Positions 23,301-35,800 of a DNA stretch of 64,000 bases are shown in pieces. Under the pieces are notes generated by a model. It was not told the origin of the DNA, did not search any database, and saw nothing but the letters and a program-made list of their open reading frames with translations. Origin of the DNA: Nemopilema nomurai (lineage: Eukaryota; Cnidaria; Scyphozoa; Rhizostomeae; Rhizostomatidae); contig ML133410.1 of the NCBI GenBank assembly GCA_003864495.1, positions 1,364,268 to 1,428,267 of the forward strand, given 5' to 3'. Each line of letters starts with the position of its first letter. Positions within the stretch are counted from its first letter, which is position 1. The translations under genes were made by a program, and so were the position numbers.

Positions 23301-23524
23301 ACAACTGATTTGCTCACCCTCAATTGCACAAGCTGCAAGTATCTTTCCTGCTTATCAATAAAACTATGGGTGTATCTTGACTAGCTCAGTGACAAATATT
23401 GCTCAAATGATTACTGTAATGGCGGTATTCTTTTTTCCTGTCACTTTTCAAATTTCTGTGTCACCTCAGTAAACTTGCTCATATGTACTCGCTGAGTAAC
23501 AAGAAATTACAGACGGAATGTACC
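20389..23524. other. Intergenic region with a possible hAT end
   Basis: No gene is recognised. TTACGCCACTG at 22224-22234 matches the terminal sequence of the hAT element further right and may be the end of another, largely lost copy. A 26-bp imperfect tandem duplication (TGTTTATATCTGGAAGCCAG and its neighbour) lies at 23187-23238. A 119-codon frame starts at 21804 but shows no known domain. Confidence 0.4.
20881..20886 (+). terminator. Candidate polyadenylation signal AATAAA
   Basis: First canonical AATAAA noticed after the 18598-20388 gene, about 490 bases past its stop. Confidence 0.35.
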
Positions 23525-24965
23525 CAGCGGCGTAACAGAGACACTCGGGGCCCTTAGGAATTTAGTAAGATGGGGCCCTTATTTAGGGACTGCGAAGTGA
23601 AGTGAGCTCTACGGGGCAAGGGGGTTCGGGGTAATGGGAAAATCTTTAAAATCGTGCCCTTTAGAACCTCGAGAAATGCATGTGATGTGGTAAAGAGAAT
23701 GTTTACATATGAAAAAACCAACAGTAAATTAGGTGTTCTTGCTCACAACGTGAGCTTTTCTACGTGCATTAACATTGGCTTTGTAATCCTTTATAAGCTT
23801 TGTTTTGTCAATTTTCTTTGCTTCCTTGTTCTCAATTGACAAAATTGCTAGGTCGTCCAGTCTCTCTCGTGACATCGTAGATCTTAGATATGTCTTTATC
23901 AGTTTCAACTTTGAAAATGATCTTTCTGCCGATGCAACAGTTACTGGCAAAGTGATGAAAAGTGTTAATAGCTTGTACATTTGGCTCTGGAGCATGAGGT
24001 TATTAGCTTCTAGAACAGTTTTCTTGACTGCAATCTCCTTTCTGAATTCGGTTGCAAATGATCTCATCTCAGAATCTAACTCATCTGTAAAGTCATTTGG
24101 ATATTTCTCACGAATTACTCGTACTGCATTTTCAAGCAAGTCAGGTCTCAGTGTTGCCAGGTTGTTGGGGTAGAGACAGCTGAATAATGACGTCACCATT
24201 GCTTGTCCTTTGAACCTTTCTGTCAGTTACATCAATGCTGTATCAACAGTCTTGTAGAAAACATTTATCTTAAAACTTTGCTCAGGATCCGTCAGTCTTC
24301 CATCTACAACAAGTTAATCCGAATCATATCTTGCCTTCCGACCCCTCTTTTGTTGAAACTCTAGAGCCTCTCTAAAGATTTTTTTGAAAAAAAAAAAAAA
24401 CCAATGGATTTGGTGTTTGCTGTTGCAGTTTCTTCTTTTCGCCTTTTCTCGGCTCGTTTCTTTGCTCCGGACTTATATCGGCGCTTTCCATTTGCAGACA
24501 TACTAACTGAATGACTTCTGTTCGAATTGAATCGAATTGTGTTATTATGAAATGATACCTTTTTGAGAATAAAGATTCAATATACCTACCGCAACGTTCA
24601 CTTGGTGATCTAAATTCTAAACAGACATAAGAGCAGATACATTAATGTTTTAAAAGGAGCCGTTTAGACGATGTCAAGTATTTCTGTTATGACTATGTTA
24701 TTAGAAAGGTATTATACAGCTTCCGAATATATGTCATTTCGGTGATTATGTTTCAGAAATAAAGTATTGAGACAACTAATAGCGAATAAACAAAACAAAA
24801 TAGAATGAATAAATACAGTGTTTAGTAAGAACTTTTGGGATGGCTTTAGGAAACCTTGTCAACATGGTCAAAAAGCACACAATGCGAAAAATTTGATGGG
24901 GGCCCTTTTTGGTCGGGGGCCCTTAGTTCTCGAACTAAGGTCGCCTAAACTGCGTGACGCCACTG
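23525..24965 (-). mobile_element. Decayed, internally deleted hAT-family DNA transposon
   Basis: The left end starts CAGCGGCGTAACAGAG and the right end, read inward, is CAGTGGCGTCACGCAG: imperfect terminal inverted repeats of the CAGTGGCGTAAC type. They are flanked by an 8-bp target-site duplication typical of hAT insertions, AATGTACC at 23517-23524 and ACTGTACC at 24966-24973 (7 of 8 match). The 1441-bp interior carries a minus-strand relic of the transposase. A GGGCCC-containing motif occurs near both ends. The mismatches in repeats and duplication, and the broken coding region, show an old immobile copy. Confidence 0.85.
23729..24501 (-). pseudogene. hAT transposase relic (ZMYM1-like), N- and C-terminal parts only
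   Basis: The C-terminal 156 codons (23729-24199) encode the hAT dimerisation region, including LPVTVASAERSFSKLKLIK and the following LRSTMSRERLDDLAILSIE type block common to hAT transposases and ZMYM1-like proteins. Upstream on the same strand an ATG at 24501 opens a basic Lys/Arg-rich N-terminus like that of intact relatives. Between them the catalytic core is missing, a poly-A/T run falls inside the frame, and in-frame stops interrupt the joined reading frame (near 24315 and 24223). It cannot encode an active transposase. Confidence 0.85.
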
Positions 24966-27900
24966 ACTGTACCTCGCTTCTTCTGTACCGAGAATCGATT
25001 CGGCATCCATACTTCAATACCGGCGGAAAGCGTGACCTCAAACGTTTCTGGTCAGTCATGAATGGGGACCACTTATAAATAAATAAAGAGGCGAACATTA
25101 TCGTGATGATTATTACTTACTGTCCAATTTGTTTATGCTTATATTATGAAATTGCCTTTCTTTGCAACATCCATAGCTGACAGATAAAGGTGACAGGTAT
25201 TAATTCATCTGTCATTTGATTTCACGGTCCGTGGGCCATATACACTGCAACAATTACAAGGACGGGTTGAAGATACCTAAAATAAAGAAGCAAATGATTT
25301 CAGAGCAACATTAAGCTTCAGGTTATTCTGCCATATGTTATAAAACTCACAGCACACTACAACCATCAGTGCCTTCGTCACATCATAATCATTTTCAGAT
25401 CAACATGAGGGCCTAATGAGAATGCATGGTTTCTGGGTTCGACAGACAATTTTCCAGACCATTTAACGTGGCGATCGCGTGTGCTACTAATCCAGTGCTT
25501 GACTAGGCCTTTTTTCGAGAACAGGAAAAGCCATGCCAGTTGCTTCTCTGCAGTAATAGATATTAATCCTTGGAAGGTGGTGCAATGCAAGAAGATTATT
25601 CTGCCCTTTCTTTGTGTTTTAGGAACATCAGACTAGAGTTTTGATCTCCTAAGACCAGGGTTGGAAAAAGCATCCAATATTTTCTAGCACGTGACCCTTG
25701 CAGGTCATGTCGAGTCACGTGTTCACCAGTCCTTGACATTTTAGGTTGTAGGTCTTGTTTATTCGATCTGCTAGTTGCATGGAAGACGCATTACTACATC
25801 CAATGGTAAATTTGGCTGCTTTCTTCCATATAGATGACTTATCTTCCGCAAGGCCCGGGCTTATGGGTAAATGCGTCACTGATTGTTTACGAAATGATGC
25901 ACAAGCATAGTCAATTAAGTTACAAACAAGAGAAAGTACAAGCCAGTGTAACTCCAAAATAGAGCCAGTATACTTGAGACACAATGCACTTCGGAAAGTC
26001 TATTTATGTCACAAACAGTTTGGCAATGTTATACATTTGAAGTATCCACTTCCGTTGCTTTGTACCAGGTCTCTTCGGGCTCCCTAGAAGAAAATTTCAC
26101 TTTCTCAATTAAAGATTCGCTTAGTATCTTAAAAGGTATATTTGGTATATATATTATAAAAATGAATATATTATCTACTTCATTTCTCCCAGGCTTGAAA
26201 AACCAATCACTATAGGGGCCAAATAAAGCAGAGTACAGTCATTGCCATTCCGTCTGAAATACCACTCCAGTGTTTTGCTTTTTAGTATTTTCAAGGGTGA
26301 AGAAAGGCGCATTTATCCTTCCTGGGCAATCAATCGAAACCTTTGCAAGCTTGGAAGTGGCTCTTTCCTTGAAGATCGAAACAGCCACGTGACCATCCTT
26401 CATTCCATTTCGCCTTCAGCAGCTTTCGTGAGGGGTCACTGGTGCGATGCGACGACTTACCTTCACACTCGAGAAGAGCCCCCGTTTTCCCACCAGTAAT
26501 ACGAAAAAGAGGTCACCCAATGGAATAAAGAGACTTTAGATGCCAAGTAGAAATAAAACTGCAAAGTCGCATTACAGTAAAATAGACATTGATGAACCAA
26601 CAAATGTGTTGCTTAAGAAACGTTCCCCTGTCATGTACTGGTGAAGGAATATCATTGGCGTCCCCAGCTAAAACGTCATAGACTGAAATGGGGGGATGCG
26701 GAAGTATACGCACAAGCCACAACCGGAAGTTTGGCAGCGGTCTCATAAAAGCATCAAGGGAATGCGTTGGTTTCCTTGGTTTGAAAGCGGGTTAGCTTGT
26801 TTAGAAGGTTGAAGAAAGGTGAATTAGGCCTCAAAGGAAAGGTCAGGTTTTAGTCCTAGTGTTTGCGTCGTTGCCGATAAATAGAGAATGAAGAGGTGGA
26901 ACTATACGCATGTACTCACTTTCATACTAGCAATTTCATTTACGATTCATCATGGTACGTACTTTTCCTTTCTTGTTCCAGAACATGTAAACATTTTGCC
27001 AATTGCTAAGTTTCCAATATTTATATCCGGTCCGTCATAATTGTTCGATCCCTGGTTGATCATTTCTTGAACGATGTTTGATGTTTTCATGGCTATGCAG
27101 TTAAATGATCGGGGCTTCTCTGCCTTTTAAGATCCTATTAACGTGGTTTACCGAAATCCTAATCTTGGCCCTTCTCAAGTTGGTATTTTCTAGAAGTTTG
27201 GAGTGTGTGGAGTTTCAAGAATCATGAACGCCTTATTCAGATGACCACTCTTTCTGGCCCCTATTACTTTCCTGAAACATTTGCAGGTCAAAAGCTTTGC
27301 TTCAAAGTTTTTTTCAAGACCCTACTTCCCACAGAGCTTCTTCGTTTGTTGATCCGTCGGGACGTCACAACGGGGCAGTTTCAAGGGGCCTTTAATTAAA
27401 CAGACATTTAATTCAGGCAAGACAACGGCAAAAGACATGTACTATACAGTGAAATTTTTCGTCTAGCCCTTTACAAGCCTTTCATGAACATTGCAGGCTT
27501 TTGTTCTACGGAACATCGAATTAATGTGAAGATTCTCAAGTTAAGATATTTCTAAGCCAACTTCATATTCTAAAAACACTGGTATTAAGTGCCCAAGAAG
27601 TCTTAATTTTCTCACATATCATATCAAGAACTGTAGTAGACTCTTAGTTTTGTTTGGTTGTACAACCTTGGTGCATGGTCTATTTGCATAGTCCCACTGA
27701 GGAATAAGTGGCAAACAAGTCATTTTCTTGCCACACCAAGGTCAAAGGTGACAAGAAGTGGCTGACTTGTCAATATATTGCTTCGCTTTATAGCATATCC
27801 TATCTTCAAAGAATCTTCTGTTTTGCAAAGCTGGCCAGTGATACAAAATAATAGTAATGTTACACTGAAGTTTGCCAAGTAAAAATCAATTGAATTCAAC

Positions 27901-29867
27901 TTTTTTTATATTAATGGGATGTTTTTCACATTGTATGTTCATATCAATGTATAAGTCAGACAATGCTTAATAAGGAGCCTTGGCTATTACAAATTAATTA
28001 GACTGAGAGGCGTGATTGTTACACACATGTTTTTTATTGCCTTAGAATGTCTGGCACTACTTGATTACTTCATGAGATCTAGGAAAACTTTCAGATCTTA
28101 TTTTATCAGTTTGGGTTATTTTCTATAAATGTTACCATGCAGCAATACAATCTTTACCATGAATGTAAAAGTCAAGTAAATTTGAGTGTTTAATCAGAAG
28201 CATGAAGGCATGCCATATTTATCAGCAATGTGGTTGCTGTGAAGCAGCATCAATTTATGTTGAATTTGTAATTTCTCAAGGAAGACTATTTCAAAATTTT
28301 GAATTGAGAGGCTGAAGACTGCTTGTGTGCCAAATGCTCAGTATCTCCAAAGTTTGAATTGGGGGAGTTATGTCATTTGTTCTTATCTGCATTGAATGAA
28401 ATTACATATTGCTTAATTTCAAATTTATGCTGAAAGATGTTTTCTTTTTTAATGTTTGTAAAGTCTTTGCTTTTGTGTAATCCATTGGTAATTATTAAAA
28501 AAGGCACCCCCATTTTTATGCTCTCAAACATTAAAACTTCCTAGCTAACACCATTATCCATAATGGGTGCATAAGTTGAAGCTAAAAAGCACTTCAACCA
28601 TTGCCTTGTTTTACAGGTTGCTGGAATATGTTGAAGGTTGTGTTTTTTAAGCTTTGCAGTTAAATGTATTGTTATAAAGGTTATCAAAATAATATGTGTG
28701 AGGTCATTGTGGTGATCAGAGCTCAATATCGTTTTTTGTGAAAAGAAATCTTCAGGTTGATATTACCAACAGGAGATGGAAATTAACAGATTAAAGAGAT
28801 GTAATGGTTGAATTACCCTAATAATAAAACCAATTGTGGTTGTAGCTATCTTTAATAGTTGAAGCCACATTACAAACAATGGACAATTATCACATTTACA
28901 TCAGACAAATGGACAACATTACAAAGTACAATTAAGCCACGATGCTGTTGACTGGTATCGATAGGTGGGGCTTAGAATCGCTTTTAAAGTGGAAAATTCA
29001 CTAGGTATAACTTGGCCAGTCAAAACTTCATTCAGTTTTTTATTATATCATTTTGATAGTTGCTAAAGAGAACTGCAAAGAACTGTAAAGTGTTAGGCTG
29101 ATAACGCAGCAGTTCGCAGTAGAACATGCCTGTTGTAATTGGTCGATGGCGCCATGGAGTAAGGGGTGTGAGGGTGCGAGAGGGGTTTGCATGGGAGGCG
29201 TTGGTGCAATGTTATCAACCAACTTCTTCGCATAATTCTTCAAAAACCAATGATTATAATTCCCTTTGTTTATATTTTGATTTTGATATAATATTATGAT
29301 TCGAGTATGTCCAGTTGGTGAATAAATATTGACTAAAGTGTGTTTATTATTTTGCATGCTAACCAACAATATTGTTTAAGATGATCCGACGAACATAGAC
29401 TCTTTTGTGGCGCCCTTACAAAAGGTGACCAAAAGCGTGTTATTGCACTTCAGTGTTTGTGCATATGCGTGTCTTCTTGTGTGTCTAGTTTGGCAATTTG
29501 CCTTCAACATGCAGATTTGAATGTCCAGGGACTAAGTCGGTTTTTTTAATAAAACTAAAGCCAACTGAAGAACGATTGGCACTGAAGTAATACGTCTCTT
29601 CCTAATATGCAGGCAATGGTTGTGATTTCAATATCAAAATATTTGTTTGTACTACGGTCTAAATACTCGTACCAACATCTTACTTTAAAAACCTACCAAT
29701 ACTCGACAATTCTAATACTTCCGCGAAGCTCAATATAGAATCTTTTCCAAAAATGCCAATACATTTGACAAGCAGAGTCCCTCTCTTATATTAAGTTGTA
29801 TTCGCTTTTGTCGCTTTATCTTCTGTTCCATCTCTTTGCTATCATTTGGTTATCCTTGCATATATCC
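24966..29867. other. Long AT-rich intergenic region
   Basis: About 4.9 kb upstream of the mosaic receptor with no gene I can name. Minus-strand frames at 25378-25590 and 25715-25984 read like protein in parts, and a strong minus-strand donor (GTGAAG then GTAAGT) lies near 26457, so a decayed or unrecognised minus-strand gene is possible at 25.3-26.8 kb. From about 27.4 to 29.8 kb the sequence is AT-rich with no coding signal. Upstream non-coding exons and the promoter of the receptor gene may lie here. Confidence 0.35.
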
Positions 29868-32800
29868 ATGCTCCATTATTTTTGCTGTTATTTCGTTATA
29901 TATATATTACTGTCCACCTTTTTACAACAACAATTAACATTCACTTCCGTTTACATTTCGGGTGATAAATGAAAAGTGTTCCCTTTTAAGGCCAACCATG
30001 GTGGCACCTCAAACATGTCAGTCAAGTGTAAATTAGAACAAGTCACAAATCTAGTGACTTACAAATATGCACGAACTGAACAAAGTCTGTCTAGATTCAA
30101 GCTTCAAACATGATTTCTGGTTTCATCATTCTTCATTATACACAGGCCATCAGTTTATCGAGTTCTAGAAGGATCACTGGTTTAAACATTATTTGAAACG
30201 ATGGGCTTACAGCCCTTGGCTTGATAAGACTTTTCATATATTCATGTTTATATTAAATCAAATACGCAAGAGAGATAGGGGACCTCAAAAGCCATTTTTG
30301 TGTTAAAGTGTATCTGGTAAATCAAATTTAGTGCTGTTACCCGCATTACTCCTTTCTCTCTGCTCTAACCTAACTTTTTCTTTTCTATTTTTTTCAATCG
30401 ACACTTCTCTTGTTCTTAGTAATTTCCCTTCTGGGCCAGCTTTTTCTACTTTGTTTATTGAAGTGTAGTTTTTGTGCGTCTATTGGACCTTTTTTGTTCC
30501 CTAGTATCCTAAAAAGTTTGAGTTGTTAAATTTTCCCCTTAGGTGCCAAAACCAGCTTCTGTACTTTATAAATCGGGTTTCAGCTTTGGTTGTACAAGTT
30601 TATATTTACTAGTCTATTTTTAGTTTTTTTCAAATAGGTTCTGACTTCATTGCCTAATTTTAATAGAGAAGCAAATCATTAATTTATTTTTGTAAATCTG
30701 CAGGCTCAGGATTAGTGTGCGAGGAAGAGTCTTTCGCGTGTAGAAATGGGAACAAATGCATTCCGAAGATTTGGAGGTGCGATGGTGAACATGACTGTTT
30801 GGATGGCAGCGACGAGCTGAACTGTGGTAAGCAGCACGGCCTAAGCACATTGCGATGCATCGTATAACGTAGTATGATCTGCATTGTTTAAAAAAAACTA
30901 AATCATTTGGTAATACGCAGCCTTTAATCTAGAAATCTTTGATGCCGCATTATATGTTTTATTATCATATAATATATATGCTATAATATCGCATTATATG
31001 TTTTATAATATGATATCATGTATTCTGAAATTTCATACTCTTTGTTTTATAGCATCATATTATATATCATATAATTGCATATGAAACATGATGGCAGCAA
31101 TTTGGAGCCCTTTCCACAACATGTCCATATATCTATCTACGCGGCACCAAGCAATCTATAACAACAGCCCTTTATCTTCGTTACAGAATGCTATATATAA
31201 TGCTGTGTTTTGTTCCAGGTACCCTGCTTTGTCTCTTAACGCGCTTACTTTTCAACCTTCTGTTGCAGGGTCACTAAATTCGTCCTGTTCTCAATCCCAA
31301 TTCCAATGTTCTACTGGCCGATGTGTGCATAAAAACTGGGCATGTGATGGCGAAAGGGACTGCAGTGATGGCAGTGATGAGTTGGCTTGCGGTAAGAATG
31401 CTGGCGCCTTTTCACACTCTGACGCAAATTTCTTTACGATTTTCTATTGGTTGCTGAGGGTCAATCAAGCACCTTGATACGTCACGCATTTAAGACTGGA
31501 AGGCCAACAGGAGGGCCAACTGGAAGGCTAGAATTTGTCCTTCTTACACGGCGATGCTTCTCTCTGTACTTCAATAGTCACAATGGCTTGAAAAAGCGGA
31601 ACTAGTTTTCGCATACTTAAAGTACTTTTTTCGTCCGACACTCCTTAGAGTATGCAAACGTCGGAAAATAACCAAAAGCTGACAGAATAAATAGCCAGTT
31701 GTGGATCGAAAACGCTAGAGGGTGAAAAGCAGAGCGCGTGATTGGTTCTAATTGACCAATCTGCGTTACTTAACACCTAACTTTAAAAGAGCCCAAGGGA
31801 AAAGACGAAATCTTTCTGTCTGCAAAGAATGGGCTTTTTCATTGAAATGTAGACAGACTCCAAAACACCTAGACGATCTAGCTTGCCCAAAGTTCCGCTT
31901 CTCTAGCCATTGTGAAGTTTTGTATCGCAGAGCACTTGTTCGCATACTTCATTAGTATAGAAGAATGAGTGTATGAGTTTTGATCTTTGCATGTTGTTTG
32001 TCATTACAAGCGATTTACATTGCTTTTCGATGGGAAATGACGTCGTTAGCTAAAGCATGCATAGCAAGAAACTGTATCAGCATTGAATAAAAGATGATGC
32101 GCTGCGCTCTGCTTGACGTGTTGCGTTCTGCTCGACATGTTGCGTTCTGCGCGGTGTAGTGGTTACCGCCTGGCTTAGCTGTTTCGTTCGTTTTTGCCAT
32201 GTTTCCATGGACAGATTTAAAGTTCCACTTCTGTCAATACAATTTTCTGTGTACTGTTCTTATTGGACAAGGCTGAGTCTGGTGAGTGGAGGAAAGTCGC
32301 GCGCTCAAAATTTCACAGCTGTTGTTTTTTTTCCAGGCACAAAAGTAGAATGCCGACGAGGAACATTTCAGTGCGATAATAAAAGGTGTTTGCAGTCCAT
32401 TTTCAGGTGTGATGGGGACGACGATTGCGGGGACAGAAGCGACGAAAGAAACTGCAGCAAAAGTATTTCATGCTAATTTCACGCCTTTGCCCATTGTCGA
32501 TTCGATTTATGTCATGCCTTTGGATATTGATTCCAAAATCAACTGAGCCATTTACAGGTTTACATCTTTGCCCAACTTCCCTCCTGCCAGCCCATGAGTG
32601 CTAGGTCAAAGTGCTTTAGAAGGTTCCAAAGCTTTTATGTCATGCAAACAAAATTCACTTCCCACTTTCGTTTTTTATGTCGAGGTTTTCTTTCTTTTCT
32701 CCCCAGCCTGTAGTCCATTTCACTTCCTTTGTGTTGCTGATAAGTCGTGCATCATGAATTCGTGGCGCTGCGATGGAGAACCGGACTGTGTCGATGGCAG

Positions 32801-35800
32801 CGACGAGAAGACCTGCTCAAGTTTGTTCAGCTTATTTTCGATCCTCCGACCTGTGTGTTACTTATTGCTAGCACTTCGGTGATAGACTTTTTCAACTTCT
32901 ACACCCCTTTTTAATTAGTTGCAATTGAACATATGTTGCCAGGGATAATAATATGTAGTTACACTATATTTGACATAATGCAGTAATATTTCAACATGCT
33001 TTTTTACATGCATCATCTCGTATTTCTAGCAACCGTCCAACCGACTTGCAAAAGTAACCAGTTCAATTGCGGTGGTGGGCAGTGTATTCCAAAATCTTTC
33101 GCCTGCGATGGTGAAAAGGATTGTCCTGACGATTCGGACGAGCGAACCTGTGAAAAACGTGAGCACCAATAGTTTCGATTCTTTTCGTTCCAAGACCATT
33201 CCTCTGTATACTCGTTGTACTGAATAAAGAGACTAGTTCTTGCTTGATGCCCTGTTTCTGGACGCCCTGTTTCTGGACGCCCTGTTTCTAGACGCCCTGT
33301 TTCTAGACGCCCTGTTTCTAGACGCCCTGTTTCTTTCGCTCTAGAGTCATGCGACGCCCGTGAGTTCACATGCGGTGACGGAAAGTGCCTCATTTCCAGT
33401 TGGCGCTGCGATGGCGAGAAAGACTGCCCTGATGGATCCGATGAAGTGAATTGTAAACCGCCTTTGTTTCTTTTATTCTGTTTTCATCTCATGATAAAGG
33501 AATTTGGTTATTTTTCAGGTTACTTTTCTAATTGATGCTTACTTTGATCAAAGTTTTTATGGCTGTTCGGTCAAAATTTGCATCACATTCTTTATGTGAT
33601 CCCGGATTTTGATCGTTGCTTCAAGCAGCCTGGACGACAATTTTCACGATCAACTTTTACCTGAAAACGATCGTGTCTACTGGCCTTTGATCCTTGCCCT
33701 TCCTTGTCATTTCCATACCATCTTGCTATTTCAATTTTAAGATTTCTTCATAAAATTTCAGCATTTAGTATCGTTTTATGCCCCGTCTTTGCCTTTTTAG
33801 GCTCTACGACCAAGACTTGTCCCAAGGGCCACTATCTGTGTCCCAGAGCTAATTTTTCGTCAGATGTCAAGGTGACACCATTTTGCATAAAAAATGAGAA
33901 GCTTTGCGATGGGTACGTGGATTGCGCCGATGGTCGTGATGAGGCAAACTGCACCACATCCGGTAAGTGCCGGCTCAGGTTTCGTTGAAATGGCAATTCA
34001 TCATATGATATGATGCGTGATAGTCAAACCAAACTAACTATGCTATTATCAGCCCTCTTGAGGTATTGACCATTGGGAAGCAGTTTTTATTATGCAACGC
34101 AAGGTAAGGATGGGGGTTTAAGTACGACGACGTAGAGGAAATGTGCGTGGACCGCTATCACCTTGTTTCGCATTTTAGGCAAAACGGTCGCCTGCCAACA
34201 GTTTGATTCGGCGAAGTGTAAAGAAAGGGGCAACTGCACGACCCTCGGCGAATGCAGCAGTTGTTACGCAATGTGGCGAAATGTGAACGGCAAGAGAAAA
34301 GTATTGAAACAAGGGTGCTGGAGCAAATGCCCCCACAAAAACAAATGCATCGGCATCCCCGGCAGCCGGAGGAACCCCGAGTTGCACTTCTGTTGCTGTA
34401 CAGGACCAAACTGCAATGACGTCACCAACAAAACAAAGGGTAAGCAACATCTCCTCTGCAGCTCCTCCCCTGCGCTCTGTTTCCAGGTTGCTTCAGATGA
34501 ACAGGGAAAAAGGCAATGTAAGTAGTGCTGTGACCAAAAGGTTTGGTTTTTTTGCAGAACAGAGATCTTTTTATCACTGAGTCTAAAGTTGAATACTTTG
34601 ATCAGTTAAATTTCTCAAATGTCTGAAAAGATGTACCAATCGAGGTTTCGTAGTTCTATATTCACAACATGGGGCCAACATTTTTGCAGGGGTGCGGTGT
34701 CCTGAACTGACGTGTAAAGACGGCGTCACGTGCTACTCGAAGAGCTTCCGCTGCGATGCAATCAATGATTGTCCTCAGCATGAGGACGAGGCTGGCTGTG
34801 GTAATTATCATTCTGCATTCGTTCCATCTTGATTTAGCATTTGCGGATACCTCTCTTTTTTAATTGGTAATTTGTCTCAGGTTGATTTGTAGCCAATTAG
34901 TTTATCCTTTTTTGTTTGGGCTTTCAACGGCCTTGCCCTTCAAAGGCCAATCATTTAAGAACACTTTTCATGAAGACGACTCCGCTGACACGAGCATTGG
35001 GTTTCTTTTGGGTTTAGGAATCCTCCTACTCCCTTTTCAAACACTTAAGTATCTTTTCACGGAGAACCTATTCGATGTGCTAATTATTTGATGTATAGAA
35101 TACAGTCTGAGCATTCTGATATACGAATTATTAAAAGAAAATTTGACGATAGGGAGATGCATCGATAACTTGTGCATCGACGTATACTCTCAATAATCTA
35201 GTATAGTATCATTTGTATGCACGAGTTATATAGACAGCCTGTTTTTGGTGTGGGCATATGAGGTTGTCTATTTACGACACCTCGATTCAGTTTTTTATAC
35301 TCATCTCTTTGCATCAAAAAGATTATCTTTTGCCCTGGATTTGGCTGGCTTAAATGCCAAACTACAGAACTAAAAAAAAATCTTTAAAGCGGGGTTAGTC
35401 TTTGGAAAAATGACCAATAAGGGCAGGCTTTTTGTCTGCGTGTTCTCCAATAAAAGCCTGTTAAGGTGTCATGTATCTTGGATCTATAAAGAGAATTGGA
35501 AAAGAGCATGGACCTGGCAAGATTCCATGGTAAAAACGTGACCTCGGATGGTGTGTTTGAGGGCCTATTTCCATTACAAAAAAGAACAGAAGGGCGTAGA
35601 AGAATGTCGACTATTTCCTGTTACCGTTGCCCCAAACAGTAGCTTATTGTTCGATTCTGGGGTTTTCATTGTCACTTGCTCACGAGAATAATCTAACTAA
35701 AATTGTCAAAAAATTAAACCTCCATCATTACTCCAATCAAGATACCTACAAGAGACATACTTTGACAGAAGAATAAAAAGTTGTAAAAAATCTCTGGAAG

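Noticed and set aside
25688..25721. Two CACGTG boxes 28 bases apart, reminiscent of TFEB/CLEAR sites
   Set aside because: No gene start lies nearby; two palindromic hexamers can occur by chance.
25378..25984. Protein-like minus-strand frames that could be exons
   Set aside because: No family was recognised and the pieces could not be joined in phase; noted only in the intergenic entry.
32140..32180. GGTGTAGTGGTTACCGC, similar to a tRNA A box
   Set aside because: No B box and no cloverleaf follow; at most a truncated tRNA-derived fragment.
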